This document shows positions 10,165-21,708 of a stretch of DNA of 64,000 nucleotides, piece after piece (position 1 is the first letter of the stretch; each line of letters opens with the position of its first letter). The DNA is from Paralithodes platypus (taxonomy: Eukaryota; Arthropoda; Malacostraca; Decapoda; Lithodidae): assembly GCA_032716605.1 (NCBI GenBank), contig CM064545.1, forward strand, positions 7,648,244 through 7,712,243. The letters are read 5' to 3'. The notes beneath the pieces are model-generated. The model was not told the DNA's origin and did not search any database. It was given only the letters and a program-made list of their open reading frames with translations. Both the position numbers and the translations under genes were made by a program.

Positions 10165-12212
10165 ATGCCATTCTTGTTTTATGTCTTATGGTTATCTCTT
10201 TCTGTAATTTCGAATGCGCTCATGGCTGACGATACTGACCATACTGACACGGCAATCGTTTTGGACTTACCGGTAACCGACTCTGGCGATCCCCCGGCTT
10301 CTTCTAATGACCTTCCCTCTCAAAGTTCTACAATAGTTACAATGGCAACTTATGCAGTGCCTATTCAGCAAAATTCGGTAACCGACTCTGGCAATCCCCC
10401 GGCTTTTTCTAATGACCTTCCCTCTCAATGTTCTACAGTAGTTACACTGGCACCATATGAAGTGCCTATTGAGCAAAATTATTCTAAAAGAGGCAAAGGG
10501 GACACTATCTTCCTGCAAAATGTTCCCCCCGAATTATCCTACGACTCCCTGCATAAAATGTTTAAATCCTTTGGTGTAGTAACCCGTATCAGAATTAGTT
10601 TTGTAGACGAATGTGGGTCTATCAACAGATGCTACATCTCCCTTTTGGAGGAGGAGTCTGCTGCTGCTGCCTACGATGCTGCCCCGAATCTACTACCCGC
10701 TGGCTGCCGCAGTCCAAATCATTGCAGCGTTCTGTTAATATTGAGGATAGTGACTCTGATTATGTGCCAAATGTATTTGACGGATTTGATAAAATCCCAG
10801 ACCTACAGCGCCCTACTCCTCTACCTAATTGGTTTGTAGCATATTACAACGATGGAGAAAGTAATTCTATTAAGGCACATCAGTATTTACAGAGGCAAGT
10901 CGGTGTCATCCCAAAGGAAGATCTTAAAAAGTATGGGAAAGGTGTATTAATCTATGCTAACAACCCAGTTCAGGCTAGGATGCAATCTCATCTGCCTTGT
11001 TCTTCTAATGGTATGTTTAAGTCAATCTAGGCCCACAAGTCCTTTAACTTTACAAAAGGGATTGTGTTTAGTGAGGACCTGCATGCCTTTACTGAAGAAA
11101 CCATCTTATCTATGTGTCCCGAGTCGGTGTCCTCTGCCCGGAAACTGTAGGGCAAGACTGTATTACTTGTATTTTGGGGGTCTTACTTACCCGATTCTGT
11201 TGATATTGGGCCACTCACCCTGCGAGTTAAGAAATGTCATGATTGACCTATGCAGTGCTTCAAATGTATTGAGTATGGGCACCTTAAGAAATACTTCACA
11301 AACGAAATCCGTTGCGGCTGTTGTTCAGCATTAAGCAATCATGAGGCTTCTGAATGTGAATCAAATGCGTACTGCTACCACTGCCAGGGTGGCCACTCTC
11401 CCTCTTCCTGGCATTGTGATGTATATAAACTAGAGGTAGACATTTTCATTCTGGCAAATACACAGCATATTAGTTTTGGTGCTGCTAGACGGGAGTTGCT
11501 GTTCCGGAGTAAGCCTGGTGCGCGTTCATACGCTACAACAGTTGCATCATCTGCACCAGTTACCCTCTCTAAAGTGACAGGCCAAGACAAAGTCACTAGT
11601 GTCGCTATCATCACACAGCACCAGCGACAGGTGCAGAGTTCGGGGAGTGAGGCTATTCCTCCTCAAGCCTCTGTTCATCGCAAACAACATTCCCATTCAA
11701 GTACTGAAAAGCATCCTTCCCTTCCAAAGAAAGACAAGACACATCATCGCGATGGTCGTACGCTTCCCGGCTCTTCGCCAAAGGGGAGGAAGGGCCCTTC
11801 ATCTTCGGATGTGAGGGGTGCCACAGGTTCATCTGGAGGTAGCGTTAATTCCTCCCCCAGGTCTTCCTCCTTCTCTGCGAAGAGTAATTCATCGGAAACT
11901 AGAGTAGAAGCGCCAACAATAAAGATGGATATGAACACGGTCGTCCATGTAAAAAATAAATACCAGCTGCTCCAATCTCCACCAAGGCATTCTTCACAGG
12001 AATGCTCTAAGAAGCGGCCCAACTCTGAGGATAGCTCTTTGCTAGTTACGAGGGTTCCCACTCGCAAGGGTGGAACTTCTCCAGCTCTGGTTAAGACTTA
12101 CCTGAAGAGGCGGCGTGCCGACTCACTTGGCAGGCTTTCTCGAAGACATTTTGAAAAGGAGTTTCTACCACAAACCTCTGATGTTAATGCCCCCCCCTCC
12201 TACAGGGGTTGA
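10165..12212 (+). pseudogene. LINE ORF1 (RRM plus zinc-knuckle gag-like protein), frameshifted
   Basis: ORF1 of the I-like LINE encodes the RNA-binding protein that coats LINE RNA. The reading frame starts at 10,165. An in-frame 105-bp direct duplication (10,272 and 10,377) repeats a 35-residue Ser/Pro-rich segment. An RRM-like domain follows (DTIFLQNVPPELSYDSL onwards, about 10,501-10,680). The frame then shifts near 10,680 and again between 11,000 and 11,250. From 11,250 the frame encodes gag-type zinc knuckles (CFKCIEYGHLKKY, then CGCC...CYHCQGGHS) and a long Ser/Lys-rich basic tail ending at 12,212. The RRM and knuckles together are typical of Jockey/I-group ORF1. Broken and not expected to be functional. 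Confidence 0.85.
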
Positions 12213-12242
12213 TAGTTTAGCCGACGACAATAATACCAAAAA

Positions 12243-15200
12243 TTCTGTAATGGAATTGTAGGGATATCCGTGCAAATAGTGAGGAAGTTTCGGTTTTAAT
12301 GAATCTTTATGAATGGGATGTCCTCTGTTTGCAGGAAACCAAATTGGGTTCTTCTCATTTCAACCCAGGTCTAAATTAAGTATTTTACGGTTCTCCTCCG
12401 CCTCTGGGCCTTCGCACCAATGGCGGGACTTCGATTATTGTGAAAAGGAGTTTTCATCATTTCCCAGTCCCCCTGCAAACTGATTTTCAGGCATGTACAG
12501 TAAGAGTCTTATTCGACAGAATGTATACCATTTGTTCTCTCTACCTCCCTCCTGGGGAGGCCATTAACTCGCGAGCCCTACAGGCCCTTGTGGACCTGCT
12601 TGACCCACCTTTTTTGCTGTTGGGCGACTTAAGTGCCCATATCCAATTATGGAGTGGTTCCGTAAGCAATGAGCGTGGGTCTCAAATTGAAGCTATACTT
12701 CTGCAAAACAACTTATCATTACTCAATGATGGGTCCCCTACTCACCACACTTTACATCTCCACAGTTATTCTGCCATTGATCTTAGTATATGCACCTCTG
12801 ATATTTTACTCTCCTTTCAGTGGTCGTTTTCTCAGTCATTGCATGGAATTGACCACTTTCCTATCATCATAGACACTCTTAATGGTCTTCCTCCAACTGC
12901 TTCTCCTAGGTGGCACGTTGACCTTGCAGACTGGAATGTATTCTCTGAATTATTCTTGGGGACTCCAGATCTTAGTTCCTTTGACACACACATAGTAGCA
13001 TATGAGTACCTTGTAGATTTAATTCAGAAAAGTGCGCTGATTTCTATCCCGCGGTCGACTGGAACTTCTTCGGGGCCTGTGGTTCCGTGGTGGAATAATA
13101 CATGTACTGCTTTGAGACGTGTCACACGCTCATGCTACAGGAGATACAAGACCAATGCTTCTGAGGTAAACTATGTTATATACCGGAGAGCTCAGGCTAA
13201 GAAACGAAGGTATTTTAGGAGAGCTAAACAGACTTCATGGCAGAAGTATACCGGATCTGTGACATGTAGGACTCCTATCAATAAAGTATGGGCTAAGATC
13301 AGGAAGCTTTCTGGGAATTTTTTCCTATTCCCCTCCTTTCCTTGAAGTGGGTGATACTGTATCCTCAGATCCTGTCATTGTCTCTATTATTCTTGTTCGC
13401 CACTTTGCTGAAGTCTCAGGTTCTTTTGGGCGTGCTCAGGTCCCGCCCATCAGTGCGACTGACCGAGATTCGGAGGTTTATAATGCACCTTTCACCATGA
13501 AGGAGCTCATTCATGCTCTGAGTAATGCCGGCTCCTCTGCCTCGGGAGAGGATGGTGTGCATTATGACATGATCAGACATCTCCCAGAAGCTTTTCTATT
13601 TTTGTTGTTGTGTTTTTTCAATGAAATCTGGAATACGTCATTATTGCCGGAGAGTTGGAGAGTGTCTTTAATCCTTCCCATCCTAAAGCCTGGGAAAGAT
13701 GCGAAATTGGCTACCAGCTATAGACCCATTGCTCTAACCAGTTGTTTATGTAAATTGTTTGAGAAAATGCTAAACCACAGGTTGGTATGGTGGATGGAGA
13801 CTGGTAATCACATTTCCCCAGTTCAGTTTGGCTTTCGTAAAAAAAAATCTACTCTTGATCCTCTCTTGCATATCACAACCGATATCCAAAATGCATTTAT
13901 TACTAATAAACATACACTTGGTGTTTTCTTTGACTTGCAAAAGGTGTATATCACAACATGTAGATTTGGTATAGTGCAAGAAATGCGTAAGCTAGTCCTG
14001 ACCGGGAAAATGCTGTTGTTTATCCAGAGTTTCCTACTCACTCGCTATATCAGTGTTAGGGTTGGGAATTGTCTTTCTGATAAACTTATGCAGTGAGGGG
14101 GTTCCTCAGGGGAGTGCGCTAAGTGTTTTTTGTTTCATAATGGCTGTAAACAGTGTTGTGGCGAGGGTTTATAGGGAACCATTGGTGCAAAGTTTGTTGT
14201 TTGTAGACGACTATGCGATATATTGTTCAGCGGCTGATCCCGATATGGCTAGACGACACTTGCAGAAAGCCATCGATTTGGCAGTCCAGTGGGCGAATGA
14301 GTGGGGTTTCACTTTTTCCCCTCAGAAGACTGTGGCAATAAAGTTTTCTAGGAAAACAAATTCAGTTGTACCGCACCTTCATCTTAATGGTAATATTTTA
14401 CCGTATAAAAGTTCAGTCAAATTCCTAGGGCTCACTTTGGATAGCGGTCTTACTTGGAAGGAACATATTCTTGATCTTAAGACGCGTGTTATGCGGTCCA
14501 TGGACATCCTGAAAGTGCTTAGTAATAAGTCCTGGGGTGCAGACTGTTCATCCCTCCTCAGGATTTATGATGCTGTGTGCCGATCTAAATTGGAGTATGG
14601 CGGTCAGATATATTCTTCGGCAAGCAAGCCTATCTTAAAGCTGTTGGACCCGGTACACAATTCAGCCATGAGGATATGCACAGGTGCTTTCCGTACATCG
14701 CCTGCAGAAAACATGTATGTTGTGTCAGGGGAATTGCCTTTGGATCTCCGTAGGGAAGAGCTTGGATTACGTTTAATGTTTAGAGTTCACAGTTCCCCTG
14801 ATAACCCTGCTTATCGCTCGGTCACCGATAGCCGTTTCCTTCCACGGTATGCGGCACGTAAAAGCTTCCCCAAGCCTCTCCAGATACGCATGAGGGAAGT
14901 GTTGAACGACTCTCATTTGAACTCCGTTTTAGTAAGAAAGGAAAAGTTCCCCTTGTTTGCCCCGTGGGTTCTCCCCTCTCCGTCAGTATGCATTCTTCCC
15001 ATTTACAAGGCGAAATTATCTCCAGTTCCAGCAAAGGCCATGTTTCTGGATCACTCCCAAGTCCATAAATCTACTTCAGCATTGTACACTGATGGGTCGG
15101 TCGAAAATGGCATCAGGTGTGGGTTGTGCGGTGGTTTTTAAGGACACCACTCGCCTTGCTCAATTGCCTGGGGTTGCCTCTGTCTTCATTGCGGAGGCAT

Positions 15201-15856
15201 ATGCTATTATCCAAGCTTTGAAAGTGGCACGCGACTCCACTGGAACAGATTTCACTATTTACACTGATTCACAGAGTGTTCTTTCTGCCATTCAAGTTTA
15301 CTCTCCTGTTCACCCATTTGTTCAGGACATCCAGGCATGGCTTTATCGCTTAGCATCTCGTCACAAAATGATTAATTTCTGTTGGGTCCCAGCTCATGTG
15401 GGGATCCAGGGCAATGAGGAGGCTGACACAGCAGCAAAAGAGGCTGTACTAGAGTGTGAGGGCCGGTTCTGAATCCCCTCTGAAGATTTGAAATGCAGTA
15501 TCCGGTCGCTGATTTGGGAGAGGTGGCAGTTGAGGTGGTCTTCCCTCACTAGCATTAACCAAAAACTTAAAGCCATTCATCCTTCTGTGAAGCTTTGGGA
15601 CCTATCACCCGTTCACTTAGGTAGACGTACGGAAGTAGTTCTCACAAGGTTGCGTATTGGTCACAGATATATGACGCACAAATACATATTACATAATGAT
15701 CGCCCACCGCTGTGTGCTGTGTGTGACGAAGTGCTGTCTGTAAGCCACATTCTAAACTCTTGTTGTAAATACTCATTTACCAGATGCTCTGTAGGTTTTA
15801 CTTTCCTTTCCCTGTCTGACAGTCTTGGCCAAGATGCAGATGTGTTTAAGCTCTGA
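12243..15856 (+). pseudogene. LINE ORF2 (APE endonuclease - RT - RNase H), frameshifted
   Basis: An APE-type endonuclease opens the ORF (LQETKL near 12,330; GDLSAHIQLW near 12,625, a variant of the usual GDFNAH; GIDHFPI near 12,850). Reverse transcriptase follows in at least two frames: SYRPIALTS and FGFRKKKST (about 13,720-13,860), motif A FFDLQKVYI (about 13,925; the usual downstream Asp is replaced), GVPQGSAL (about 14,095) and the catalytic FVDD (about 14,205). RNase H is split by a frameshift near 15,110: YTDGS, then AEAYAI, YTDSQSV and GNEEADTAA. The last segment (15,488-15,856) has the C-terminal LTRLRIGHRYMTH and Cys/His motif. In-frame stops at about 12,378, 13,344, 14,094 and 15,470 make it a pseudogene. 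Confidence 0.9.
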
Positions 15857-15972
15857 TCGTATTTATTGGATTGCGTTTTTTTTTATGATATTTAATTATC
15901 CAGTGATTTTTACTTTTGATATTCCTTTATTGATATTTTATCCGTTTAATGTTCCACTACTTGATATCTTAA

Positions 15973-16955
15973 TAAGGGGAGGCTGAACCTTCGCTGAGCC
16001 CAGATATCAAAATTTCTAATTCTTGTGTTCTTGTTCTATAATGCTACTTTCAACATAGGAGAATAGCATAGGAAGGAACAAAAAAACATATCGCATCCAT
16101 AACCCCCGGGGCCGGGGGTTCGACCTCGACCCCCGAAAAACTTGAAAAAATTCTTTCAGCCATCCAAAATTGTTTTTTGTGTCTGTAGTCTAAAGGGCTG
16201 CTGTAAACATTATAAATGATCATATGAGGGCATAAACGCCCATATGACATCCTTAGGGCCCCCTTGGGGGGGCCCCAAAATCATGGATTTTGGTAAAAAC
16301 TTCTCTCATAAATTCTGAGAAGCCTACCCCTGACGAAAATTGTGTTTAGTTAGCCATTACTCCCGATCTTCTATGTGCGCGCTACGGCAGATAATGGAAG
16401 CTAAGGAGGACAAACTATTTTATCTGCCCCAAAAATAATTTTGAGTGATGAAAATCTTCGATTTTAGCTTGCCAGAGATGATATTATGGCACTTACAAGA
16501 TCATCTACGTTTGTGTTTATTGCTAAAATTCACTCCCCTTCCACACACTACATATAGGACTATATAGCTACTGGAAAATGCAGAGATAATGGCATTATCT
16601 CACATATTTTTCAAGATTCGACAGAGTTTAGGTTGAAATGTTGGCTAAAAAAACATATATATATATATTATATAGTTTTTTCAGCCCCTTCTACTATGCA
16701 ATATGGTAACTTTGGTTCATTTTCTTGTAGGGGATGCAGGTAGAATACGCCATGCAAACGTTGCGGGAAATTTGAAAAATTTTGAGTGAGAAGATGATTT
16801 TACAAATATTTCAATTAAATTCTGTGCTCGCACGCGCACATAGAGAGCTGATTTTTTTCAGCGAGTCTTAGTATTTCCATTTGTAAAAAGATGGTATAAG
16901 TGAAGAAAAACACTATCTCTTACACAGGCTGACTTGGGGGTCAAAGCTTCAGCTT
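15973..16955. mobile_element. Insertion in the LINE 3' UTR (about 980 bp, unclassified)
   Basis: The short LINE copy at 4967-5290 lacks this sequence, so it is an insertion with possible loss of a few tens of bases of LINE. TTAA or TTAAT occurs at both edges (15,969-15,972 and 16,956-16,959). The ends show weak inverted similarity (ggctgaaccttcgctgagcc against ggggtcaaagcttcagctt). No coding potential is seen. It may be another TTAA-type MITE, but the ends are not clean. Confidence 0.5.
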
Positions 16956-17111
16956 TTAATTTTTAGATGTAGCGCCAAATGATCTCTACAGGTCCCAGTG
17001 CTTGGCCTTTGTGCCTAAATCTCATCAATTCAATTCTGTTTGGATGAAGTTTAAATTGTGCAGTCATCTCATTACTCGGAAAATATATAATGTAAGGCCT
17101 TGTGGCGTGCT

Positions 17112-17133
17112 CTCTCTCTCTCTCTCTCTCTCT
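17112..17133. repeat. (CT)n microsatellite at LINE junction
   Basis: A run of about ten CT units joins the 3' end of the I-like LINE to an RT fragment of a different LINE. This is a likely slippage or recombination junction. Confidence 0.85.
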
Positions 17134-17134
17134 G

Positions 17135-17797
17135 TAACACCGATATTAAAAAAAGGCAGCAAATCCCTACCCAGTAACTATCGTCCAATTAGCTTAACCT
17201 CAGTTGTATGTAAAATGCTAGAAACGGTCATACGAGACAGACTCGTAAATCACTTAGAGGAAAATAACATACTTAAAGATACTCAACACGGCTTTCGTAA
17301 AAAACGTTCCTGTTTAACAAACCTCTTAGATTTCTTCCATGATATCCTCAACCTCTACGATGAGAGTAAAGCTGTAGATATTATATACCTTGATTTTCGA
17401 AAGGCCTTTGACAAAGTTCCCCACAAACGTTTACTGCTAAAACTAAAAGCGCATGGAATACAAGACGGTGTGTTGAAATGGATAGAAAATTGGCTCAGCG
17501 ACAGAAAGCAAAGAGTAGTCATAAACGGTAAGGCATCTAAATGGACCAATGTAAGTAGCGGGGTACCCCAGGGATCGGTACTAGGACCAATTCTCTTTCT
17601 AATTTACATCAACGACATAGATGAGGGCCTCACCTGTACAATCTCAAAATTTGCTGACGATACAAAAATTGCAAATAGCGTACTCTCAAAAGAACAAGTT
17701 GACGATATGCAACACAATCTAGATAAATTGTCATGTTGGGCCCAAATTTGGCAAATGAGTTTCAATGCGGATAAATGTAAAGTACTACATATCGGAT
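17135..17797 (+). pseudogene. CR1/Jockey-group LINE reverse transcriptase fragment
   Basis: One open frame encodes the core of a reverse transcriptase: NYRPISLTSVVCK, QHGFRKKRSC, the motif A LDFRKAFDKVPH, GVPQGSVLGPILF and the catalytic FADD. The YIN-D-I-D spacing and the KAFDKVPH motif A point to the CR1/Jockey group. The 5' part (endonuclease) is absent, and the fragment ends at the assembly gap after the thumb start (FNADKCKVLHIG). The frame is uninterrupted within the visible part, so this copy may be relatively young. Its 3' end cannot be seen. Confidence 0.88.
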
Positions 17798-17897
17798 NNN
17801 NNNNNNNNNNNNNNNNNNNNNNNNNNNNNNNNNNNNNNNNNNNNNNNNNNNNNNNNNNNNNNNNNNNNNNNNNNNNNNNNNNNNNNNNNNNNNNNNN
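17798..17897. other. Assembly gap (100 N)
   Basis: Exactly 100 N, the conventional length for a gap of unknown size. The plus-strand and minus-strand LINE fragments on either side converge on it, so a mis-join or a collapsed repeat is possible. Confidence 0.99.
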
Positions 17898-19560
17898 GAC
17901 CTTAATTATTGAAGGAATGGCGCTGTTCTTGTAGCGGTCAGTCCGTGGTGCTCTTACGGGGACAATACGGTTGAAGTGGCGAACAGCGCGTAGAGGAGGA
18001 GGGGCGTCGGGCGGTAGTAGGTGCCGGTGTCTGGGGTTGTTTAGTAGTTTGCTGGAGAACTGCTGAAGGTGTTGTTCGTAGAGGTTAGATATGGCGATAC
18101 TCGCCAATTAGGTTACATGCATCTTGGTAAGTGGTGTAGTTGGCCCCTAACATTATTCTGAGTGCTCTCTTCTGAATTTTTTCTAATTTATTTCTTTGGG
18201 TTAAGTTGAGAGAGGATGACCAAACGGGTGAAGCATAGCAGAGTTTGGGTAATATAAAAGATTTGTATAAAAGTAGCATGTCATCTCTGGGAACCCCTAG
18301 TTGTTTCAGGGTGCGTAACATGTGTAGCCGATAAGAAGAAGCACTAGCTATGGTGTTAACATGTTTATCCCAGAGTAGTTTTTGCTGAAGGAAAACACCA
18401 AGTAATTTAGTGGACTGAACTATCTCGAGGGTGTGATTGCCAAGCTTGAGGGTGGGTGGAGGGATGGGTTTAGAAGCAACATTGAAGTTCATGACAGTGT
18501 TTTGTTTAGGTTAATAGTGACATCATTATCTTGTGCCCAGGTCAGTAGGGCATCTAGGTTGGCTTGGAGAATGCTGTAGTCTGGAGAAGCGTTGCTGATG
18601 GAAGAGGCTAGTGTGGAATCGTACAACATATTTCCATTTGAGTTCTGCGTCTTGAAGGGCGTTATTGCTGAGTATTAAGTAACCGAGGGGCGCCATTCGT
18701 GTCCCTTGAGGCAAAACGCAAGTAAGTGGTTGTGAACTGGAGATACTGACCTAGAAAGCGGGGACGGATTGTTGACGATCGTTGAGGAAATCCGCCAACC
18801 AGGGAGGTAAGACATTCCCTGAGGCCAAGTTGTAGTGCTATCTGAATTAGAATGGTATTGTGGCTCACTAGAGCGAAAGGCTTTTTTGAAATCTATGAAT
18901 ACTGCGGTTACTGCCGTGTTTCGGCGTGTGCAACTTTTTATGACTGAAGTCAAGAAAACTGATGAGGTTGTGTGAGGTGGATGAGGATGAATATTTCAAT
19001 ACTGTCACGAGGGAATTTATTGTATATATCTGTTGTTATAGACAAGTCAGCTACAAAACTTTCACAAATAAGGCTAGGAATAGGTGTAATAGCTATGGGC
19101 CGGAGTCCATTAAGAGATTGAGGGTTTGAAGATTTAGGGATTGGAGTGACCCTAGGAATGCTTCCAATCTTTAGGACATTTGGATTGTTGTAAGGAAGCA
19201 TTAATTATGGATGTGAGAGGTAAGGAAAGTTCAGGGGCAAGTTCTTTGTATAAGCGAATAGGAAGATCGTGTGGAGTGGAGGAGAGTTTAGGTTTGAAGA
19301 TCTGTAAACAATGGCAAACTTCATACTCTAATATGATAGGTGGGGGAGAGGGGGCAGGGAGGCATTCTGGGGAGCTGGTCCTGAGAGAGCTTGGGAAGTT
19401 GTTGACATATAGAGGCAAATGGATTATTTATTGTCTCGGCACGCTTCATTAATGGTGAGATGGTTGACACACGCGGAAGGTAGAGGGTCGGTTCTTAAGG
19501 CCACAACATTCCTGAATTCGGCTAAACAATTCCCACTAATGTTTGAGTGTTTCAAGTGTT
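17898..19560 (-). pseudogene. Decayed LINE on the minus strand (RT and C-terminus)
   Basis: Reading leftwards from about 19,560, scattered frames give LINE RT pieces: a pre-RT segment (about 19,150-19,418), RPIAITPIPSLICE (about 19,080), a GVPQGT-like PQGTRMAPL with KWKYVV in place of the usual YVDD (about 18,620-18,715), the thumb (ELAVQ-type LGVFLQQKLLWDKHV and LPKLCYASPVWSSSL, 18,085-18,492), and the C-terminal NNPRHRHLLPPDAP segment (about 17,935-18,050). The catalytic motif is lost and there are at least four frame breaks. The family is CR1/L2-like and distinct from the plus-strand fragment across the gap. Confidence 0.8.
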
Positions 19561-20820
19561 GTATTTTGTTGGGATAGAAAGTCTGTTTTGCCATTTTAAT
19601 TTCCCTAATAACTTTGTTTCGAAGTTATTTGAAAAGGGTAGTGTTGTGGGCTTTAAAGGCATTGTCCACGTTGTTGCCATGAAAGGCGTACGTAAGTGCG
19701 TGCGGGTGTACCACTTGCCTGACTGTGCGGGCAGAGCGTGTGGGGTGGTGGGTATCGAGACGGTTGCCAAGGCGTTACTACACACGCACCAATTTGTAGC
19801 CGCACTGGCTGTAAACCCGCGGTTTGTGGTACCTAAGCGTTCAAAAAACCGGATTATATAAGGGATTCCGCAGCGCAGCGTGTTTAAAACTCATTATTAG
19901 TGTTTCAGCACTTGCCGGGTTAACGTCATACAAATTGGTATGCGACGTGATAATTCAACGTGATTTATAATAGTTCCGTTTTCCACCTTAGGAAAGAACG
20001 GGAACTGCAAATATTAAACTGGTACACAACGAACTTGAATATAATAATATACACGTCAATGATAATCAATGGGACACAGAATACACACTCAAGGTTCACA
20101 AGTTTATTACTTAATCAGCTAGGGTGGTCTAGACGCATTAGCCTATAATATCATAAATAAAGATGAAATATAATATAGGGAAATGAACTCTTCAATCGAA
20201 CATAAATAATGAACGATGAATATGAATAATCCTCGAATAATAATGAGCTAAGAGTATATAAACCGAGTTATAAATAGTAAATAGAATATATGATGTTACT
20301 ACAATAACCAAAAGTAAGGGTACACAGAGATGTTAATCTGCGAAACAATAAACGGTTGTTCTGATAGCGAAATGGGCGAAATGCGAGGTAGCTTTACACT
20401 GAGGGTAAATAATAGTTACTGCGACGACATAGCATACAGCACTGAGTTTTATGGGAAAGTAAAAATAGCGTCTGATGGGTGATTAACTTTTACGTTAATT
20501 CAGCTATATATATAGAGATTAAACTCTAAAACATTCAAAGGGTAATGATAATGAAGATGAATTCACAAATAGGTTTAACTGCGTTATAATAGTCTTTTTT
20601 ATGTATGCGTGAAGGAAATACCCTCGCCGGGTGTGAAGGTCCAAGCCGACGTGAAAATACAGAGGGGAAGTAACTCAAACAATACACTTAAGGACTATGA
20701 GTTCATATAGCGTGACAATAACAATAGTCAAATTAAGAGATGAATAGTAAAACACTCTGTGAACAACTCTATCTATGAAGTACGTATAGTGGGCGGGTTT
20801 ACCTAGGATATTCAAACTTA
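19561..20820. other. AT-rich stretch, no gene seen
   Basis: An open frame at 19,547-19,861 (+) has no recognisable domain and sits upstream of a long AT-rich stretch without open frames. No element boundaries could be supported here. Confidence 0.5.
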
Positions 20821-20965
20821 TTGTGCATTTTTTTGATAAAAGCACCCAAATTTGGCACAGAGGTAGACCAATATATTATGAACAAATTTGGATGGGGAAG
20901 CCATCGCCCAACTGCCCCCTTGCGGCCGTGGCGGCCATTTTCCAAAATGGCCGCCAGGTGGCTGC
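20821..20965 (+). repeat. Left TIR of copy 1
   Basis: Matches the reverse complement of 24,535-24,682 over its whole length with a few small indels. It includes the palindrome-like gcggccattttccaaaatgg. Confidence 0.85.
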
Positions 20966-21708
20966 CGAGGAAGACTTATCCCTAGGGGGGATTTGAGATG
21001 TACTGAGTAAATGTGCAGAAAAAAATTATTGTTTTGAATCTGCAATGTTGTGCAACCATTATGTTGCGTGTGGTTGCTAATGTATGGGTAGCACTTAACA
21101 ACAAAGAAAGGTGGATCATGTGTTTTTAGAATCTTATCTTATTATCGATTTATTGAATTATTCATAGATTAGCATAACAACCATGACAAACATCTCATCA
21201 ATTGAACAGGTCCATAATTCACTTGGATTATGAGTGCTCCTTTCATACAACTTTGTCATTTTCCATTTCCAGAACAATGTCGGACGAGCTTCAAACTACG
21301 TTTTAGCCTCGTGGTGCAGAAGCAGCTCCGTCTACCTCCGCCCAGACAGCAATAGAGACAGACTGGTCATTATGCTTCATATGACAAGAAACGACGCCAG
21401 AGTCGCTGACAAGTCCAATCCCAGAATTAACGCCAAGACAAGGGGGAAAGCAGCGACAGCATTCTCGCTGGACATCTGAGACGGTTCAATGAGCTTGGAT
21501 TGCTCCCCAACTCTTTTCTGTTGAGTGCGATTAGATGAAGACAGTGGCGTTGAAGCAAGAATTGAGCGCCAACACTGAACGATACCACAAGACCTGCCGG
21601 CTGGCTGAGGCATAACAAGACAAAGTTAGACAGAGCTTGAGAAGAGGCACCTGAAAATAGGCGAGACGAAGAGAAGAGGAAGGTGTTGCCGCCAAGCGAA
21701 CTCGATAT

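Larger units (their letters stand above)
9500..17035 (+). mobile_element. I-like non-LTR retrotransposon, near full length but decayed
   Basis: The element has a presumed 5' region (about 9.5-10.16 kb), ORF1 with an RRM and gag-type zinc knuckles, ORF2 with endonuclease, reverse transcriptase and RNase H, and a 3' UTR ending in the cttggcctttgtgcctaaat motif shared with the copy at 4967-5290. RNase H after RT points to the I superfamily (I, Nimb or LOA types); the exact clade is not decided here. Both ORFs carry several frameshifts, and the 3' UTR holds an insertion of about 980 bp. The 5' boundary is approximate. Confidence 0.85.

Noticed and set aside
19547..19861. 104-residue plus-strand ORF as a host gene
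   Set aside because: No recognisable domain, no codon or splice evidence, and it abuts LINE debris.
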